56,026 bases of DNA, from NCBI GenBank assembly GCA_003989065.1, contig RXIW01000014.1:1-56026 (forward strand), in the 5' to 3' direction. Below are positions 8,148 to 16,685 of this stretch, one piece after another. The notes under the pieces are model-generated. The model was not told where the DNA came from. It saw only the letters and a list, made by a program, of their open reading frames with translations, and did no database searches. Made by a program: the position numbers and the translations under genes. How positions within the stretch are numbered: the stretch's first letter is position 1; each line of letters opens with the position of its first letter. Origin of the DNA: Candidatus Competibacteraceae bacterium (GTDB lineage Bacteria; Pseudomonadota; Gammaproteobacteria; Competibacterales; Competibacteraceae).

Positions 8148-10577
8148 ATGCAACGACAGCATGGCGTCCAGTGGGTTGCGCGACGGGTTGTCAGCGTGTG
8201 GATTGCAAGCGTCGCGGGCGGTGCTCTGGCGGCGTCTCCTGCCGGACAACCGGCGAATCCGGGCAATGTCGCGCTCGGCTGGGTCAATTTTTCCTCGCTG
8301 GGCGTTACGATCGGAGCGGCTCTGGTGTGGTTGGGCCTGGTGGGCGGGATCGTGGCCATCGTGCTCGAGCGTTACCAGAGCCGGCGCCGGCGACAGCAAA
8401 CCCAGGCGCAGGAACGGGATAACGTCCACGGCAGCGCTCAGCAGCAGGACCTGGAGGCCGAGCTGGAGCGTCAGCGGGCCGGTTTGCAGGCTTTGCGCGA
8501 AAGCGAACAACGTTTCCGCAACCTGCTCCAGCAGCTGCCGGTCGGAGTATTCGCGATCGATAGCCGCGGGAATTGCAGTTACGTCAACGACCGCTGGTGC
8601 CGGCTGACTGGGCTGAGCGCAGAGCAAATGGCCCGGTCGGGCTGGATTCAGGCCTTTGATCCCGACGATCGGGAGCAGGTGTTGCAGTCCTGGCGGGAAG
8701 CGGCTGGGCAGGGAGTCGGGTTTACGGTCGACCTGCGCTTGCAGAATCCCGCAGGCTGGATGAGCTGGGTGAACGTGTGCGCCGAGCCGATGCGAGATCG
8801 TATCGGTCAGGTTGCGGCGTATCTGGCGGCGGTGACCGACATCAGCGAACGCAAGCAGACCGAGCAGACGCTGCGCGCCAGCGAGACCAGCTTTCGCAAC
8901 TACTTCGAATCGTCGCCGGTGGGGCTGTGTCTGACCGGCCCGGACAAGCGCTGGCTAGAGGTCAACAATCGCCTGTGCGAGATGCTCGGCTACCAGCGGG
9001 AGCAATTGCTCAGCCTGACCTGGATCCAGTTGACCTACCCGGACGATATCCCCAGCGCCGTGGCGCAGTTCGAGCGGGTCATGGGCCGCCGTATCGACGG
9101 TTATTCGCTCGACAAGCGCTTCGTTCGTCAGGACGGCTCCTTGCTGTACGCCAATGTCCTGTCGCGTTGCGTTCGTCGGTCCAACGGTGCGGTCGATCAC
9201 TTCGTGACGGTGGTGCAGGACATCACCGAGCGCAAGAAGGCCGAGGAGCGTGTGCTGAATCGGGCGCAATGCGACGACTTGACCGGCCTGCCCAACCGAA
9301 CCTTGCTGGGCGATCGCCTGCGGCAGGTGTTGTTGCGAGCGGCGCGCGATCATAGCCAGGCTGGCGTGGTGCTGGTCGATCTCGACCGCTTCAAGCTGAT
9401 CAACGATACCCTGGGCCATACGGTCGGCGATCAGTTGCTGCGCGAGATGGCGACCCGGCTGCAGCAGTGCCTGCGCGAGTGCGACACGCTATCCCGCCTG
9501 GGGGGCGACGAATTCGCCATCCTGCTGCCCGATTTGGACGGCAGCGACTATGCTGGCCGCGTTGCTCAGCGCATCGTGGAGACCATCGCCCAACCCTGCC
9601 GGTTGAACGAGCACGAACTGGAACTGCACGTCACCTGCAGCGTCGGGATCAGTTTGTATCCCCGCGATGGCCACAGCGAGGAACTGCTGTTGCGCAACGC
9701 CGATATTGCCCTGTACCGGGCTAAGGACATGGGGCGCAACAATTACCAATTTTACCTGTCGGGCGCTACGATTCGGGCGCGCGAACGCTTCAATCTGGAA
9801 ACCAGTCTGCGCCATGCCGTGGCGCGGGAACAGATGGAGCTGTATTACCAGCCGAAATGGGATTTTCGCGTGGGTGCCATCACCGGGGCCGAGGCGTTGA
9901 TCCGCTGGAACCATCCGGAACTCGGCTTGCTGTCGCCAGCCAAGTTCATCCCGATCGCCGAGGACAGCGGGCTGGTGCTGCCCCTGGGCGAGTGGGTGTT
10001 TCGCACCGCGCTGCTCGAGATCGGGCAACTGCATCGAGAGGGTTTCTCCGGACTGCGGGTTGCGATCAATCTGTCGGGCCGCCAGTTTCACCAGGCCGAT
10101 TTGACGGAACTGGCGCGGAGCCTGTTGGCGGAGACCGGTTTCGATCCCTGCTGTATCGAATTGGAATTGACCGAAAGCATGTTGATGCACCACGTCGAGG
10201 AAAATATCGCCATACTGAATGCGCTCAGGACCATGAACATGCGCATCGCTATCGACGATTTCGGCACCGGCTATTCGTCACTGAGCTACCTGCAACAGTT
10301 TCCGGTGGATGTGCTCAAGATCGACCGTTCTTTCGTCATCGACCTGCCGGCCAGCGTCAGCAGCGCCGCCATCGTCGATGCGATCGTGACGCTGGCCCAT
10401 GGTTTGGGATTGGAGGTGGTGGCGGAAGGGGTGGAGAACCGCGAGCAGATGGCTTTCCTGCACACGCACGGTTGCGACGAAGGACAGGGTTTCCATATCG
10501 GTCGTCCCGTGCCGTTGTCCGAGTTCAAGGGGCTGCTGGGGCGGGACCGGGCTGCAGTGGTTTCGTCCATGACGTGA
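8148..10577 (+). CDS. membrane-anchored PAS-PAS-GGDEF-EAL protein (cyclic-di-GMP turnover)
   Basis: Bifunctional-type c-di-GMP enzyme (809 aa from this start). Order: a signal-like hydrophobic segment (~13-29), a transmembrane helix (~50-75, VTIGAALVWLGLVGGIVAIV), a short coiled coil (~80-118), PAS (~118-245), PAS (~245-365), GGDEF (~375-530) and EAL (~545-790). The cyclase site is intact (RLGGDEFAILLPD). The phosphodiesterase site is intact (EALIRWNHPE, ELTES, DDFGTGYSS, KIDRSF). Either or both activities are possible. GGGAGG lies 3 nt before the ATG at 8148; an in-frame ATG at 8091 with GAGGG 10 nt upstream is the alternative. It follows rep on the same strand by 25-82 bp, so co-transcription with the initiator is possible. 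Confidence 0.9.
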   Translation: MQRQHGVQWVARRVVSVWIASVAGGALAASPAGQPANPGNVALGWVNFSSLGVTIGAALVWLGLVGGIVAIVLERYQSRRRRQQTQAQERDNVHGSAQQQDLEAELERQRAGLQALRESEQRFRNLLQQLPVGVFAIDSRGNCSYVNDRWCRLTGLSAEQMARSGWIQAFDPDDREQVLQSWREAAGQGVGFTVDLRLQNPAGWMSWVNVCAEPMRDRIGQVAAYLAAVTDISERKQTEQTLRASETSFRNYFESSPVGLCLTGPDKRWLEVNNRLCEMLGYQREQLLSLTWIQLTYPDDIPSAVAQFERVMGRRIDGYSLDKRFVRQDGSLLYANVLSRCVRRSNGAVDHFVTVVQDITERKKAEERVLNRAQCDDLTGLPNRTLLGDRLRQVLLRAARDHSQAGVVLVDLDRFKLINDTLGHTVGDQLLREMATRLQQCLRECDTLSRLGGDEFAILLPDLDGSDYAGRVAQRIVETIAQPCRLNEHELELHVTCSVGISLYPRDGHSEELLLRNADIALYRAKDMGRNNYQFYLSGATIRARERFNLETSLRHAVAREQMELYYQPKWDFRVGAITGAEALIRWNHPELGLLSPAKFIPIAEDSGLVLPLGEWVFRTALLEIGQLHREGFSGLRVAINLSGRQFHQADLTELARSLLAETGFDPCCIELELTESMLMHHVEENIAILNALRTMNMRIAIDDFGTGYSSLSYLQQFPVDVLKIDRSFVIDLPASVSSAAIVDAIVTLAHGLGLEVVAEGVENREQMAFLHTHGCDEGQGFHIGRPVPLSEFKGLLGRDRAAVVSSMT

Positions 10578-10615
10578 CGATAGTCATGATTTGGTAAAAA
10601 TGGAAAAGGTCCTGC

Positions 10616-11251
10616 ATGGCGATCTTCGAAGATACAATCGGTTTTGCCAGTGGCCCCTGGCGACTGGAAGGCCGGCTTGGCCTGGGAGTCGGGCGCGATG
10701 CGGTGGTCATCAGCCATCCGCACCCGCTGTATGGCGGCGATTTGGACAATCCGGTGGTCGAGGCGCTGGCGAGCGTCTACCGACAGCTGGGCTACACTAC
10801 CCTGCGCTTCAATTTCCGGGGGGTCGGGGCGAGCGAAGGCGTCTACGATGACGGTCGAGGCGAGCAGGACGACCTGCGGGCGGCGGCGGCCTATCTGGCC
10901 GGGTTGGGCAAGACCGTGAGCGACCTGGCGGGCTATTCCTTCGGGGCCTGGGTCCAGGTCCATTTGAACCCGTCCATCGCGACCGTGCGCCGCCAGCTGC
11001 TGGTGGCGCCGCCGGTCGCCTATCTGGCATTCGACGCCATCGCCGAGCTGCCCCCCCAACTGGTCGTCGTCACCGGTGACCAGGACCGCATCGCGCCTGC
11101 GGCCCTGCTGCGCGAACAGGCGCATCGCTGGCGGCCCGAAGTCCGGTTGCATGTGTTGCCGGGCGTGGATCACTTCTACAGCGGAGCGTTGCAGCGGCTG
11201 GCCGCGTTGCTCCTGTCGGAACTGGCCCCCGACCGCGTCGACCGGGCCTGA
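10616..11251 (+). CDS. small alpha/beta-hydrolase
   Basis: Compact cytoplasmic alpha/beta-hydrolase (211 aa) of the type often annotated as CocE/NonD-like or dienelactone-hydrolase-like. Visible parts are the HPHPLYGGD oxyanion region (~34-42), RFNFRGVGAS (~64-73), the nucleophile elbow GYSFG with Ser108, the acid VTGDQDRIAP and the catalytic His in PGVDHFYSG. The substrate cannot be told. An AAAAGG sequence precedes the ATG. It starts 38 bp after the GGDEF/EAL gene and converges on the APC permease 10 bp downstream. Confidence 0.85.
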   Translation: MAIFEDTIGFASGPWRLEGRLGLGVGRDAVVISHPHPLYGGDLDNPVVEALASVYRQLGYTTLRFNFRGVGASEGVYDDGRGEQDDLRAAAAYLAGLGKTVSDLAGYSFGAWVQVHLNPSIATVRRQLLVAPPVAYLAFDAIAELPPQLVVVTGDQDRIAPAALLREQAHRWRPEVRLHVLPGVDHFYSGALQRLAALLLSELAPDRVDRA

Positions 11252-11261
11252 CGGGGTCGGC

Positions 11262-13226
11262 TCAGATCTTGATCGGGGTGACGATCATCTGGATTTCCCG
11301 CAGGTGCAGGCGGCGTTGCATGGCGATGGCGGTGTGGTTGTGCAGCCAGGAGATCAGCCAGCTTTCGTTGTCGAAGATCAGCTTGCTGCCCAGACAGACG
11401 CTGTTGGGGTAGTCGACCGTGACTTTGACCACCAGCTTTTCCAGCTCTGCTTCCACGTCGGTGCCGTAGGCCGCATAGGAGGCGGCGGCCCAGCCTTCGC
11501 TGTGGCAATAGTTGACGTAGTAGCGCAGCGAATTTTCGATCTGGTATTGCAGGGAGCGTAGCGCGCCCTTGCCGCCGTAGCTTTCCGCATCGACCTCGCC
11601 GACGCTGAGGAAGATGAAGTTCTTGAAGTGGCCGGCGAACACTTCGTTGACCCACTTGAGGGTGTACATGCCGAGACCGCGATTCTTGCCGACCAGGAAG
11701 ATCGCGGTCGGCAGCTGGGGATCGAGCGGCGGCTCGGGCAGATCTTCGCCCCAGCTCGGGCGTGGCGCGTACAGCACGTCGATGGTGCGCAGCTGCTGGC
11801 GGACCCGTTCGTAGTGGCGGCGGATCATCGCGCACAGAGCGATGATCAGGCCGGTGATCAGGATCGTCAGCCAACCGCCCTCGGCCAGCTTCTCCGTCAC
11901 GGTCACCACCAGGATGCCGGCCGTGACCGAAAAGCCGATGAGCGACAGCAGCAAGCGCGATTTCCAGTGGCGGTCGTCGAAGCGACTGGTCCACCAGTGC
12001 TTGCACAGGCCCAGCAGGGACAGCGAGAAGGTGATGAACACATTGATGCTGTACAGCACCACCAGCACCGATACATCGCCGTGGGTCCAGACCAGAATAC
12101 TGAGCGCGCCCATGCCCATCAGGAAAACGCCGTTCTGGGTCACCAGCCGGCCGGACAGGTTGCGAAACTGGCGCGGAATCCAGGAATCTACCGCCATGTT
12201 GGCCAGCACCGTCGGGCCGCCGAGAAAGCCGGTGTTGGCGGCTACGAACAGCAAGCCCCCTTCCAGCAGCAACACCACCGCCAGCAGGGCATGACTGACG
12301 ATCGGATCGAATTGCCAGCTGTCGATGATGGCGCTGAAGATGACCGCATTTAGGGTCTGGTGAGGAATCGGCTGGGCGTGCCAGAGCAGGTAGAGCAGGA
12401 TGATGCCGCCGGCGGTGAAACTGAGCGAACTGGCCATGTAGAACATGGTGTACTTACCGGTCTTGACCCGGGGTTCACTCAGCATGTTGACGTTGTTGGA
12501 AACCGCCTCCAGTCCGGTATAGGTGCCGCCGCCCAGCGAGTAGGCCCGCAGGAACAGCGAAGCGGTAAAGATCCAGCCCATCTGCTGGCTGAGCTGCTGG
12601 GTTTCGTTGAGGGTGTCCGGAATTAGCCGGGGCAGCCCTTCGGAATGGGCGATGACGCCGTACAGGATCAGGAAGGCGTGGGTCAGGAAGAAGCCGAGGA
12701 AGATCGGCAGCAGGACCTTGATCGATTCCTTCATACCCCGCAGGTTGAGCATGATCAGCATGATGATCAGCGTGATCTCGGTGATCAGCTTGTAGGACTG
12801 CGCCCCTGGCGGCAATAGGCTGAAGACCGCGTCGACTCCGCTGGCGATGGAGATGGCGATGGTCAGCACGTAGTCCACCAACAATGCCGAGCCCGACACC
12901 AAGCCGGCGTGGGAGCCGAGCAGCTGGGTGGCGACTTTGTAGCCGCCGCCGCCCGATGGGAACAGTTCGATGACCTGGTTGTAGGCCAGGGCGATGATGA
13001 ATACGGTCAGGAAGGTGGCGGCGGCCAGGTAAAGGCCGAAATGGGTATGCTGACCCAGCGCCAGGAAGGCTTCTTCCGGACCGTAGCAGGAGGAGGACAG
13101 ACCGTCGGCGCCCAAGCCGATCCAGGCAAGGAAAGCGATCAGGGCGATATGCTGGCGGGTGGCCGGATTGAACGGGTCATGCGGTTTGCCGATGACCGTT
13201 TCCTTGAGCTTGTCGGCGAAGGACAT
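11262..13226 (-). CDS. APC-superfamily permease, KimA/YdaO-like
   Basis: Inner-membrane transporter (654 aa) with about 12 hydrophobic segments and a ~150-residue cytoplasmic tail. The N-terminal GLGADGLSSSCYGPEEAFLAL and FPSGGGGYKVA motifs belong to the APC fold as seen in KimA-type high-affinity K+ importers and related permeases, which also carry a long soluble C-terminal domain. Substrate is therefore K+ or an amino acid; KimA-like is the better guess. The ATG at 13226 is preceded by GGGGA at 7 nt. The frame stays open upstream to 13511, but that part overlaps the zinc-ribbon gene and is not protein-like. Confidence 0.82.
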   Translation of the reverse strand: MSFADKLKETVIGKPHDPFNPATRQHIALIAFLAWIGLGADGLSSSCYGPEEAFLALGQHTHFGLYLAAATFLTVFIIALAYNQVIELFPSGGGGYKVATQLLGSHAGLVSGSALLVDYVLTIAISIASGVDAVFSLLPPGAQSYKLITEITLIIMLIMLNLRGMKESIKVLLPIFLGFFLTHAFLILYGVIAHSEGLPRLIPDTLNETQQLSQQMGWIFTASLFLRAYSLGGGTYTGLEAVSNNVNMLSEPRVKTGKYTMFYMASSLSFTAGGIILLYLLWHAQPIPHQTLNAVIFSAIIDSWQFDPIVSHALLAVVLLLEGGLLFVAANTGFLGGPTVLANMAVDSWIPRQFRNLSGRLVTQNGVFLMGMGALSILVWTHGDVSVLVVLYSINVFITFSLSLLGLCKHWWTSRFDDRHWKSRLLLSLIGFSVTAGILVVTVTEKLAEGGWLTILITGLIIALCAMIRRHYERVRQQLRTIDVLYAPRPSWGEDLPEPPLDPQLPTAIFLVGKNRGLGMYTLKWVNEVFAGHFKNFIFLSVGEVDAESYGGKGALRSLQYQIENSLRYYVNYCHSEGWAAASYAAYGTDVEAELEKLVVKVTVDYPNSVCLGSKLIFDNESWLISWLHNHTAIAMQRRLHLREIQMIVTPIKI

Positions 13227-13263
13227 GCAGAGTCCCCATGAGGTTTCGCTTGAATCCCCCCCA

Positions 13264-14514
13264 CTATACTCCACAAGCCGCTGATCGTGCCTGGCAAAAA
13301 CCGGTCGCCGCCAGGGGCGGCACGCTGCGCCATTGTGGCGCTGCACCTTGGTAAAGCCGAATTTTTGGCGTTGGACCGGAGTCTTGCCCCTTTGCATAGT
13401 GTTGCCAGAGCGTAAAGCCGCCGCCGAGCAGCGCCGCTGCCAGCAGTACGGCGAAGGCGATCTTCCACGGGCTGTAAGGCCGTTCGCCCTGCACCTCGCC
13501 GCTGCGGCCATTGATCACGAAACGATAGCTCTTGTCGCGAAAACGGAAGGCCGATATCCAGATCGGCAGCAGGATGTGTTTGAAGCGGATGTCGCCGTAG
13601 CGGGTGTCGGCCGCCCGGATGCGTTGATGGTCGCCACCGATGTCGCGTTCGATATCGCGGCGGATGACGTCGGCCATGATCTGGCGGGCGCGCTCGAAAC
13701 CCTGATCCAGCTGCACCTGATACATCTCGCTGCGAAAGCCGCTGAGATATTCCTCCTGGTATGGCAGCAGATGGGCCAAATCCCAGGGCTCCAGCTGTTC
13801 GGTCACCGCCCGCGGTAGCGAGCGGCTGGCCAGCACCAGCACATCGTCGAAAAACCGCGAGACCGAGCCGCTCACTGGCGTCCAGCGGGTCTTGGTCACG
13901 GTGCGGATCTTTTCCACTTCCTGACCATTCTCGACCGTTCGATAGCTTTCCTGTTCCTGGTAGTCGTCACCGCGTTCGCCCTGATAGAGCGTGGCGGTGT
14001 CGGCGTCGTAGGTCCAGTAGGGGACGTACATGCCAACCAGATTGGCGTCGTTGCGGGCGTATTCCTGCAGGCCGCCCGGTGCAAACCATAGCTTGCCAAG
14101 CCATTGCCGAAAGGCTGTCCGCGCTTGATCGTGGGCGATTCGGAACGGCAGCAGGGCCTGGACCTGCAATTGGCGGTGTTGCGCGGTTTTGGCCACCACC
14201 GGCGCGCCGCAGAACGGACACGAGCCGGCGTGGGTCGCACCGTCGAAGCTGTAGGACGCACCGCAGGAGTCGCAATGGATGGCGATTTGGTCGTTGGCCG
14301 GGGCTGCGGTGCTCAGCTCGTGCAATTTTTGCTGGAAATCCTGCTCCAGGATCGGCGTGGTTATAGCGGTGATGCGGGTTTCATGGCCGCAATGGCCGCA
14401 GCGCAGCAGTTCGGCGCCGGGTGTGTATGCCAGCGAGGCGCCGCACTGGGCGCAGGGAAAACGATGAGGTTCGGGGGCGCTGGCGGGGGAGAGTGTTTCG
14501 GGATTCTGTTGCAT
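13264..14514 (-). CDS. zinc-ribbon membrane protein of unknown function
   Basis: Protein of 416 aa with two zinc ribbons near the N-terminus: CAQC...CGHC (~21-42) and CDSC...CPFC (~80-102). A long middle region is rich in aromatic residues (MYVPYWTYDADTATLYQGER). One transmembrane helix lies near residue 365 (WKIAFAVLLAAALLGGGFTL). It resembles bacterial proteins annotated as TFIIB-type or PriA-like zinc-ribbon proteins, which have no helicase domain here. The function is unknown. GAGGA stands about 9 nt before the ATG. It lies 37 bp upstream of the APC permease on the same strand, so the two may form an operon. Confidence 0.75.
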   Translation of the reverse strand: MQQNPETLSPASAPEPHRFPCAQCGASLAYTPGAELLRCGHCGHETRITAITTPILEQDFQQKLHELSTAAPANDQIAIHCDSCGASYSFDGATHAGSCPFCGAPVVAKTAQHRQLQVQALLPFRIAHDQARTAFRQWLGKLWFAPGGLQEYARNDANLVGMYVPYWTYDADTATLYQGERGDDYQEQESYRTVENGQEVEKIRTVTKTRWTPVSGSVSRFFDDVLVLASRSLPRAVTEQLEPWDLAHLLPYQEEYLSGFRSEMYQVQLDQGFERARQIMADVIRRDIERDIGGDHQRIRAADTRYGDIRFKHILLPIWISAFRFRDKSYRFVINGRSGEVQGERPYSPWKIAFAVLLAAALLGGGFTLWQHYAKGQDSGPTPKIRLYQGAAPQWRSVPPLAATGFCQARSAACGV

Positions 14515-14624
14515 GGCGGGTGTTCCTCGATCGGTAGCTTGCCAAAGTCTATCCGATCGTCGTGAGGGTATCGCAGGCGCATTGGACTATCCTCTTTATC
14601 TCATATCACAGAGAAAGGGGCGTT

Positions 14625-15251
14625 ATGATGACCATGCATGTGATTGGCGCGGGAATCGGTCGTACCGGTACCTACTCACTGAAGCTCGCACTGAATCAGC
14701 TTGGCCTCGGTCCTTGCCACCACATGGAGGAGGTTCTTCACAACATGGCTGTACAGGTGCCGTTGTGGACGGCGGCGTTGGAAGGACGCCCCGACTGGCA
14801 GGCGATTTATCACGGTTACAGCAGTACGGTTGATTGGCCAACGGCTTGTTTCTTCCGGGAATTGCACGCAGCCTATCCAACTGCCAAGTTCGTGTTGACC
14901 CATCGCAGCCCGGAAAGCTGGGCGGACAGCTTTGGCGAAACCATCTACAAGCTCATGGCGGGAAGAGACCAGGCCCCGCCTGAGATGAAGGCATGGTTTG
15001 AGATGGCGGCTGGCGTTGCGGCAAAGACCGGTTTTCCGGATGGCCTCAGCCGCGATGCGCTGATCGAAGCCTTCGTGGCCCATAACGAAGCGGTAAAGCG
15101 CGCCATACCTGCCGATCAACTGCTGGTTTTTCAGGTGAAGGAGGGCTGGGAACCGCTTTGTGAATTCCTGGGCAAGCCGGTTCCCTCCGATCCATTTCCA
15201 CGCACCAATGACACGGCGGAATTCTGGGACCGCGTCACGGGGAAGATCTGA
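14625..15251 (+). CDS. sulfotransferase-family protein
   Basis: Cytoplasmic P-loop protein (208 aa) similar to the sulfotransferase family found in bacteria and some eukaryotes. The 5'-phosphosulfate-binding loop is GIGRTGTYSLKLALNQLG near the N-terminus. The 3'-phosphate-binding region is FVLTHRSPESWADSF. A conserved C-terminal segment reads LLVFQVKEGWEPLCEFLG. The real acceptor is unknown. Start: tandem ATGs at 14625 and 14628, with AAAGGGG a few bases upstream. The gene stands alone between divergent and convergent neighbours. Confidence 0.82.
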   Translation: MMTMHVIGAGIGRTGTYSLKLALNQLGLGPCHHMEEVLHNMAVQVPLWTAALEGRPDWQAIYHGYSSTVDWPTACFFRELHAAYPTAKFVLTHRSPESWADSFGETIYKLMAGRDQAPPEMKAWFEMAAGVAAKTGFPDGLSRDALIEAFVAHNEAVKRAIPADQLLVFQVKEGWEPLCEFLGKPVPSDPFPRTNDTAEFWDRVTGKI

Positions 15252-15289
15252 GCCGCACTGAGCATTGCTGTAGCGATCGGCTTGGGCGA

Positions 15290-16567
15290 TCAGTGCATCG
15301 CCCAGTAGGGTCCTTTGCCAGCTGGGGTGCTCTGGTGTTCGATGGCCACATAAAGCGTGCGACCGGAGAAGAACGGTATGCCGCCGCCGGCCAGGCTGCC
15401 GCCCAGATACACAACAGGGGCGTCGGACAGGGTGTTGTTGTCCTGGGTACCGATCCCGAAGATCAGGGAGCCGCTGATAGTCGCTGGTCCGGCGTCGGGC
15501 ATGGCGGGCAAGTCGACGATGACGCCATTGTTGTCGTTGGCGAACAAGGCCACGGGATTTTGAAGCTGTTGCGCTGTTGAAACCGCCGTGGCGACGCAAG
15601 TCGCGCCTGGACAGGCATAGTACAGGTCGTAAGCCTGTTGGCTGCAGGTTTCTCCGCAGTCCTGCAGGAACGGGCCGATGCCCAGAATGCCGTGCGCGCC
15701 CAGAGACGACAAATCGCCGGTATCGTGACCGGCGTCGCTGCAACTGCGGGGGATCGCCGGAGCATCGGCCGGAGCGATGATCTGGATCGGAATCGAACTG
15801 GCTGTCTCGCCGCCCAGATAAAGGTCGGCTACGGCGACGGGTCCCCAGGCGAAACCATCCATCCACGGGAAGCATTCGACCAAGCTATGGCTGTCGGCTG
15901 TCGCTTGGCGGGGCAGGGGCAGCGAGAGTTCACCACCGCGGGCGGCGCTCAACAGCCGCAATCCCACCGATCCGGTGTCGATCAACACGTGATCAATGGT
16001 CTGGCATTGTGTCGAGCTGCCCGGCATGCAGACCTGGACGCTGGTGAAGAGACCGTCGCCAACGGTGCGGGGAGTGCCCGGTGGGCCACCGTCCACAGTG
16101 ATGGGCAGGACGTTGTAGGCGAGCACGATCGGATCGATGCGTACAGCGACAGCGCTCGAGTGGGCGCGATCCTGTTGCGCCGTCGCTGTGATCGTCACTG
16201 CGGTCGGGTTGGAAACCGAAGGCGCAGTGAAGCGACCGGTCGAATCGATATGGCCGGCGCTGGTCGACCACGTCACGGTCGAACCGGCGTCGCGACCGTT
16301 TCTGGCATGAGCGGAACAGTGGCTGGTTTGGCGCGCGGTCACGCTGCTTGGTGAGCAGCTTACTTGGAATGCCGCGCCAATCCCCGAACTTGTTCCGCTG
16401 TGGTCGCTAATGTGGTCGCTACAGGCGATCGTCAGACTGGCTCCACCGACGATCAACAGGATGCCGGCCAGTTTGGTGAGAAAGACGGTCATCCTGTTGA
16501 GGGCAGCGGCGGCGATCGACTTCATCCTGAGGCCGGTCGGGTCGCGAGGTGGCAGGGGGTGACTCAT
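15290..16567 (-). CDS. DUF3443-type retropepsin-like lipoprotein
   Basis: Exported protein (425 aa). The N-terminus has a hydrophobic segment ending in the lipobox LTIAC (Cys49 from this start). An Ig-like beta region (~65-125) is followed by the DUF3443 core with VCMPGSSTQCQTIDHVLIDT and DTGSVGLRLL. The D-T-G-S motif and the later ILGIGPFLQDC and VDLPAMPDAG segments recall pepsin/retropepsin folds, but proteolysis has not been shown here. It ends GPYWAMH as in the family. GGAG lies 4 nt before the ATG at 16567; in-frame ATGs at 16525 and 16579 are alternatives. It is a single gene, probably with its own promoter. Confidence 0.78.
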   Translation of the reverse strand: MSHPLPPRDPTGLRMKSIAAAALNRMTVFLTKLAGILLIVGGASLTIACSDHISDHSGTSSGIGAAFQVSCSPSSVTARQTSHCSAHARNGRDAGSTVTWSTSAGHIDSTGRFTAPSVSNPTAVTITATAQQDRAHSSAVAVRIDPIVLAYNVLPITVDGGPPGTPRTVGDGLFTSVQVCMPGSSTQCQTIDHVLIDTGSVGLRLLSAARGGELSLPLPRQATADSHSLVECFPWMDGFAWGPVAVADLYLGGETASSIPIQIIAPADAPAIPRSCSDAGHDTGDLSSLGAHGILGIGPFLQDCGETCSQQAYDLYYACPGATCVATAVSTAQQLQNPVALFANDNNGVIVDLPAMPDAGPATISGSLIFGIGTQDNNTLSDAPVVYLGGSLAGGGIPFFSGRTLYVAIEHQSTPAGKGPYWAMH

Positions 16568-16631
16568 GCTGCTCCACAATCAAGGGCTGTTCGGTCTGGG
16601 AAACTGCCCTCATTGTAGGGTTACAGGCACG

Positions 16632-16644
16632 GTTACGAAGTAAC
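16632..16644. promoter_or_regulatory. palindrome upstream of the DUF3443 gene
   Basis: GTTACGAAGTAAC is a perfect 5-3-5 inverted repeat. It lies 65 bp upstream of the DUF3443 start, just ahead of a TACAAT-like -10 on the minus strand, so it may be an operator. It overlaps the left copy of the GTAACGATTTGTATC repeat. Confidence 0.35.
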
Positions 16645-16654
16645 GATTTGTATC
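16640..16654 (+). repeat. 15-bp direct repeat, left copy
   Basis: GTAACGATTTGTATC; the same 15 bases recur at 18186-18200 in the same orientation, 1,546 bp away. The two copies bracket the radical SAM gene and the gap upstream of it. Confidence 0.6.
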
Positions 16655-16685
16655 GCATCGGGCTATGAGCATTTTCCATAGCTGA

